In this document: positions 33,611 to 36,981 of the stretch, piece after piece | Layout: each line of letters starts with the position of its first letter | Position numbering within the stretch: position 1 is the first letter of the stretch | Assembly: GCA_026394375.1 (NCBI GenBank) | Contig: JAPKYJ010000017.1 | Span: 1 to 36,981, forward strand | Source: Methanomassiliicoccales archaeon | GTDB taxonomy: Archaea; Thermoplasmatota; Thermoplasmata; Methanomassiliicoccales; UBA472 | Length of the DNA: 36,981 nt | Direction: 5' to 3' | Notes under the pieces: generated by a model | Told to the model about the DNA's origin: nothing | The model's database searches: none | Seen by the model: only the letters and a program-made list of their open reading frames with translations | Made by a program: the position numbers and the translations under genes

Positions 33611-34726
33611 TCATCCAGTTCTTGACCTCAAGGCATCGAAATAGTAACCGAGGAAGGCGGAGGTGGCGTTGCTCAGAGAAATGAACATCTCGCTGGCGGT
33701 TCGGGAGGCCTCTTCCTCTTCCTGGGAGCGGAGGCGCTTCATCGAGTTCAACGCCTTGGCAAGCTCCTCCGACACTCGCTCGGGCGCTCGAGCATTCATC
33801 TTCTCCAGTAACGGCATCCGTCTCCACATCGCGTCCAGGAACAATCCCACCTTTTCCCATTCCCAGACCTTGCTGCCAATGCGCCATTGTGCTCCTTGCA
33901 GGCCCATCGAGGCCACTCGGGCGTTTGAGAGCGCTCTTTTCATCTTCTCCAAGGAAACGAGTTCCGCTTGGTCGACTATCGGAGCTTTGACGTGGCCTTC
34001 AGGCAGCATTCCGATGAGCCAACGGTTCGCATTCGGGTACTGCGGGTGCTCGGCGTGCGGGCCGAGGAGTATCAGCTTTCCTTTGCCTAGGTCCTTGTAC
34101 AGCCCGGCCACCTTGCCCACGACCGCAGCCTCCGCTTGCTCTCTCGGTACAATCAACGACGCATCCCTGGCAATGGACGAGTAGCGGGCGATGATCTGCG
34201 CGTCCTCCGAGCCGAGCCAGCACGGTCCTCCGTAGAGCGGGGCCGGCAGGAGGCCATAGGAAGTGGAGATGGTCACCGTCCCCCTGAGGGGCTGATATAC
34301 CACCCTGTTCCCGCATTTGACGATGTATTTGGGAGGGAGCATCTTTGCCGCCTCCAGCGGAGCGATATTGGCTACCCTCGCCCGAACCAGACCGAACTTG
34401 GGCTGGGGAAAGGACCGGGAATGGAGCGGAAGGTAGGCTCCAGCGCAGATGCCGAGATAGGTGCCCCCATCCCTGACGAAGCGTTCCAGGGCGTGGAATC
34501 CCTTCGGCCCAAGCTCTTCCGCCATGCGAAAGGCGTCGCCTCCGGAGAGCACGACGACGTCGGCTTCGATTTTGCGCTGGAAGGCATCGGCGGTCCCGAA
34601 TCGCAGATCAAGGAGACCTAGGTTCTCCATCGAGTCGGCGAACCACAGCCAGGAGTGCGAGGACCCCAGTCCGGTGTAGACCAGGACGTTCGGTCCCGCA
34701 TCCTCCCTGCCCTGGCTCTTTCTCAC
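33611..34726 (-). CDS. BPL_N-type (class I glutamine amidotransferase-like) protein
   Basis: This 371-aa protein's N-terminal ~230 residues match the glutamine-amidotransferase-like domain found at the N-terminus of some biotin ligases. They include LSGGDAFRM and the nucleophile elbow Cys94 (GICAGAY), with a possible catalytic His in LLGPHAEHPQ. The C-terminal ~130 residues are helical and of unknown type. There is no biotin-ligase catalytic domain. It starts at GTG 34726 after GGGA. It is the first gene of the Hdr operon, with the longest gap (63 nt) to mvhD. It may process or modify something for the complex, or be unrelated but co-transcribed. Confidence 0.7.
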   Translation of the reverse strand: MRKSQGREDAGPNVLVYTGLGSSHSWLWFADSMENLGLLDLRFGTADAFQRKIEADVVVLSGGDAFRMAEELGPKGFHALERFVRDGGTYLGICAGAYLPLHSRSFPQPKFGLVRARVANIAPLEAAKMLPPKYIVKCGNRVVYQPLRGTVTISTSYGLLPAPLYGGPCWLGSEDAQIIARYSSIARDASLIVPREQAEAAVVGKVAGLYKDLGKGKLILLGPHAEHPQYPNANRWLIGMLPEGHVKAPIVDQAELVSLEKMKRALSNARVASMGLQGAQWRIGSKVWEWEKVGLFLDAMWRRMPLLEKMNARAPERVSEELAKALNSMKRLRSQEEEEASRTASEMFISLSNATSAFLGYYFDALRSRTG

Positions 34727-34783
34727 GTTCCCGCATAGCTACTGCCTCGCAAAAACCTTTCACTTCGCTGCGGGCAGGGAACG

Positions 34784-34792
34784 AGATATTTA
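34784..34792 (+). promoter_or_regulatory. TATA-like box for the NrdG-type gene
   Basis: GATATTTAG lies ~30 nt before ATG 34818, with GGAGGGGAG close to the start. It is in the 91-nt divergent gap shared with the Hdr operon, whose own promoter is less clear (possibly minus AAAGGTTTTTGC around 34750-34761). Confidence 0.45.
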
Positions 34793-34817
34793 GCCTTGCT
34801 CGGCCCTGGAGGGGAGC

Positions 34818-35525
34818 ATGCGCATCGTGGGCTTCTCCAAGACCTCCCTCTTGGACTGGGATGGCATGGTCTCGGCGGTGATCTACCTGCCGGGATGCAA
34901 CTTCCGCTGCCCCATCTGCCATAACCGCGATCTCGTCTTGGAGGCGGAGAAGCTGGAGGAGGTGCCATGGCAGCAGGTGGAGGAGTTCATCCTGGAGCAC
35001 CGGGAGTTCCTGGATGGCGTGGTGGTCACGGGAGGCGAACCGACCATCCACAAAGACCTGCCGGATCTATTGCGCCGCCTGAAGAGATTGGGGGTCAAGG
35101 TCAAACTGGATACCAACGGCACGCACCCGGAGATGCTGCAGGACCTGATACGTTCCAGCCTCGTGGACTACGTGGCCATGGATCTTAAGGCTCCGCTTGA
35201 CGACCTCTACGAGGACGTCGCCGGGACGAAGGTCGATCTGGCCAAGATCAAACGGTCCATCGAGACAATCATGTCCTCTGGCCTGGACTACGAGTTCCGC
35301 ACTACCATCGTCCCAGTCCTGCTCAAGGACCAGGACTATGAGCGCATCGCCGCCTACATCGGCACGGCCAGGAAGTATGCCTTGCAGCATTTCCGGCCCC
35401 AGAACACCCTCGACCCTAATTTCTCCGTCTTGGATCCTTCGGACGACGACAAGGTGCGGGCGATCGCGGGTAGATGCAAACCCTACGTTCGCAAGATCGT
35501 CATCCGCGGCGGCGTCAAAGCCTGA
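34818..35525 (+). CDS. Radical SAM activating enzyme, archaeal NrdG type
   Basis: This 235-aa protein begins like the archaeal anaerobic ribonucleotide reductase activases (FSKTSLLDWDG). It has the radical SAM cluster CxxxCxxC at Cys27/31/34 (GCNFRCPICHN), the SAM-contact GGEP at ~72-75 and KLDTNGTHPEML. Such enzymes generate the glycyl radical on NrdD. No nrdD is in the window, so another glycyl-radical enzyme or an unlinked nrdD is possible. A terminator-like hairpin follows 12 nt after the stop. Confidence 0.85.
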   Translation: MRIVGFSKTSLLDWDGMVSAVIYLPGCNFRCPICHNRDLVLEAEKLEEVPWQQVEEFILEHREFLDGVVVTGGEPTIHKDLPDLLRRLKRLGVKVKLDTNGTHPEMLQDLIRSSLVDYVAMDLKAPLDDLYEDVAGTKVDLAKIKRSIETIMSSGLDYEFRTTIVPVLLKDQDYERIAAYIGTARKYALQHFRPQNTLDPNFSVLDPSDDDKVRAIAGRCKPYVRKIVIRGGVKA

Positions 35526-35537
35526 TTGTCTGACCGA

Positions 35538-35560
35538 TGGCCACGGGCCAACAGTTTTTT
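35538..35560 (+). terminator. Hairpin plus T-run after the NrdG-type gene
   Basis: TGGCC-ACG-GGCCA (35538-35550) is followed by ACAG and TTTTTT (35555-35560), a classic T-run end 13-35 nt after the stop. A second dyad, CCCCCC (35565-35570) with GGGGG (35588-35592), lies between this and the next gene. Confidence 0.55.
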
Positions 35561-35630
35561 GTATCCCCCCTACTATCAATCATTCAAGGGGGAAGAGCCG
35601 CCGGCAGCAGCAGACTGGGGGTAGTGCAAG

Positions 35631-36344
35631 TTGAATGCAGATCAGCGACTGAAAACCTACATCGAAGGCTACGACCGCATCCTGGAGGGAGGCATACCCA
35701 TCAACCACATAGTGCTCGTGGCCGGGACGCCGGGCACCATGAAGTCCTCTCTATCCTACTACATGCTGTACCACAGTGTGCTCGAGGGCGGCATGACGGC
35801 GGTCTACATCACCCTCGAACAATCGCGCGAAAGCCTGTTGAGGCAGATGGAGAAGATGGGCCTGAAGACCGATCAGGTCAAGGACCGATTGCACGTGCTG
35901 GACCTGAGCATCATCCGTAAGAAGCTGCGCGAAGTTTCCACCGGCGGATCGTGGATGCAGGTGTTCAAGGGATATGTCAGCAATCTGAAGGAGAACTTGC
36001 ATTTCCAACTCCTGGTCATCGATTCGCTCGACGTCCTAGAGACCATGGCAGACATCGCCGATCGGCGGACCGACCTGTTCTATATGTTCGAGTGGCTGCG
36101 TGACCTGGGCTGCACGGTCATGCTCATATCCGAAGCGTCCCCGGACCGGCTCATGGACGGCTCTTATGACGAAGGCTACCTGAGCGATGGCATCATCACT
36201 TTGAAGATGCAGGTGGTGCGGGACGTGGAGACACAGAGAAGGATCCGGACGGTGAAGATGCGCGAGACCAACCACGACCCTTCCTACTACTCCCTGCTGT
36301 TCAGCAATAGCAAGTTCCAGGTGACCAAGGTCATAAGCGAGTAA
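35631..36344 (+). CDS. KaiC-like RecA-superfamily ATPase with altered Walker A
   Basis: This 237-aa single-domain protein has the KaiC-like start YDRILEGGIPINHIVLVAG, a P-loop at 32-40 reading GTPGTMKSS, ITLEQSRESL (catalytic Glu region) and Walker B LLVIDSLDVL near 137-146. In the P-loop the usual Gly before Lys is Met. The start is TTG 35631, because a TAG lies in frame two codons upstream. It is followed 12 nt later by the zinc-ribbon gene. Such archaeal KaiC relatives are thought to act in signalling; no partner is proven here. The stop is TAA. Confidence 0.8.
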   Translation: MNADQRLKTYIEGYDRILEGGIPINHIVLVAGTPGTMKSSLSYYMLYHSVLEGGMTAVYITLEQSRESLLRQMEKMGLKTDQVKDRLHVLDLSIIRKKLREVSTGGSWMQVFKGYVSNLKENLHFQLLVIDSLDVLETMADIADRRTDLFYMFEWLRDLGCTVMLISEASPDRLMDGSYDEGYLSDGIITLKMQVVRDVETQRRIRTVKMRETNHDPSYYSLLFSNSKFQVTKVISE

Positions 36345-36356
36345 TCCGGTGTTGGA

Positions 36357-36981
36357 ATGGCCAAACGGTTCGAATGTCCAAGGTGTGGGGCGGGCGTGAA
36401 GCCGGACGACAACCAGTGCTTCCGCTGCGGGGAGAGCCTGCAGGACAACCCACCACCTGTTCCGAAAGGACCGGAGCTGGCGCACCTGGTGATCGAACGG
36501 CCTGAAGTCAGACCGATCGCCTCCAGAGAGGTGGCGCACGAGGCTTCTGAGTGGCGTCCGCCAGTGAAGGCGGCCCATGAGCATGACAGGCACCTGGAGC
36601 GGAAGGAGCATGAGCTGGCCGAGAAGGAGAAGGCCATCGTGGCCTCGGTCGAGCAACTGGAGGACGACACTCGTTCCCTCGAGGACGCTATCAAACGCTT
36701 CGACCGCGACGATGAGGAGATGCGCGAGCGGGAGAATATCCTCAAGCAGCGCGAACTGCAGGTGGAGAGCCTGGCCAACAAGCTAGAGGAGGCGATCTCC
36801 CAATTGGAGACGATGCCCGATTCCGCGGGGGACATAGAGCGCCTGAAGCAACTGAGCGAGGACTACTCCGCGCGAATCGGCGAGGAACGGAGGAGACAGA
36901 AAGCGCAGCTGGACCGGGAGATCGAGGAACGCCTGGAACGTCTCAAGAACCTGCAGGCGTTCATGGCCGCCGCCGTGGCGC
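36357..36981 (+). CDS. Zinc-ribbon and coiled-coil protein (partial, 3' end beyond window)
   Basis: From ATG 36357, 208 codons are open to the window edge. A zinc ribbon is formed by Cys7/Cys10 (CPRCGAG) and Cys21/Cys24 (CFRCGES). A Pro-rich linker leads to a long, very charged coiled coil from ~residue 75 onward (heptad-like KEHELAEKEKAI, ERENILKQRELQVE). Similar modular proteins are common in Thermoplasmatota but their roles are unknown. It lies 12 nt after the KaiC-like gene and is probably co-transcribed, suggesting it is a partner or scaffold. Confidence 0.7.
   Translation, partial: MAKRFECPRCGAGVKPDDNQCFRCGESLQDNPPPVPKGPELAHLVIERPEVRPIASREVAHEASEWRPPVKAAHEHDRHLERKEHELAEKEKAIVASVEQLEDDTRSLEDAIKRFDRDDEEMRERENILKQRELQVESLANKLEEAISQLETMPDSAGDIERLKQLSEDYSARIGEERRRQKAQLDREIEERLERLKNLQAFMAAAVA

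Noticed and set aside
24486-34726. Calling the cluster a CoM-S-S-CoB heterodisulfide reductase of methanogenesis
   Set aside because: No mcr, hydrogenase or HdrE is present in the window and the subunit layout is unusual, so the substrate cannot be assigned.
1-36981. Genome-wide recoding of TAG
   Set aside because: At least ten genes with family-typical C-termini end in TAG here, so TAG is used as a normal stop; only the 475-477 case deserves follow-up.
1-36981. CRISPR array, insertion sequence, prophage or integration site
   Set aside because: No spaced direct repeats, transposase, integrase or long terminal repeats were seen; the gene content is housekeeping and energy metabolism.

Overview
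The window looks like a chromosomal stretch of an anaerobic euryarchaeon, most likely in the Thermoplasmatota (Methanomassiliicoccales or a non-methanogenic relative). The evidence is archaeal information-processing genes (PCNA, transcription factor S, PHP-type family X DNA polymerase, Taw2/Trm5-like tRNA enzyme, beta-CASP RNase), a geranylgeranyl reductase for ether lipids, the archaeal AMP/RuBisCO nucleotide-salvage pathway, split transketolase genes, and DUF835 and KaiC-like proteins. Several genes have an AT-rich TATA-like box about 25-30 nt before the start, as expected for leaderless archaeal transcripts. No mcr, hydrogenase, rRNA, tRNA, CRISPR or insertion sequence is visible, so methanogenesis cannot be claimed.

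Layout. 1-1150: a corrinoid (B12)-binding protein gene coupled by an ATGA overlap to a stand-alone histidine-kinase ATPase domain. The corrinoid gene carries an in-frame TAG after which the protein family's C-terminus continues. 1.2-3.3 kb: MFS transporter and RuvC-like protein. 3.2-7.0 kb: three-gene operon for AMP to 3-phosphoglycerate (ribose-1,5-bisphosphate isomerase, type III RuBisCO, AMP phosphorylase). 7.0-24.5 kb: mostly housekeeping genes: PolX, glutamate dehydrogenase, DUF835 protein, an unassigned Cys-rich 510-aa protein, Taw2, geranylgeranyl reductase, a 49-aa membrane protein, transaldolase with split transketolase, HD phosphohydrolase, PCNA, TFS, a membrane protein, an HTH regulator, YjbQ, beta-CASP RNase and NadC.

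24.5-34.7 kb is the striking part: about 10 kb of heterodisulfide-reductase-type genes. In transcription order on the minus strand these are a BPL_N-type amidotransferase-like protein, MvhD, an HdrD-like protein, an HdrA fused to a second MvhD domain and carrying an internal ferredoxin insertion, a double HdrD-like protein with four CCG domains, and HdrC-HdrB. A plus-strand small zinc protein follows, then a second HdrC-HdrB pair. Many junctions are 4-nt ATGA overlaps, so the subunits are probably made together. The set has ten CCG domains and two MvhD domains but no hydrogenase, formate dehydrogenase or HdrE in view. It is best read as a soluble, flavin-based electron-bifurcating or electron-distributing complex whose donor and acceptor are unknown.

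34.8-37.0 kb: NrdG-type radical SAM activase with a hairpin/T-run terminator, a KaiC-like ATPase with an altered Walker A, and the start of a zinc-ribbon/coiled-coil protein cut by the window edge.

Stop codons of the genes called here: about 23 TGA, 10 TAG, 2 TAA. TAG is therefore an ordinary stop in this genome. This matters for interpreting the in-frame TAG at 475-477.
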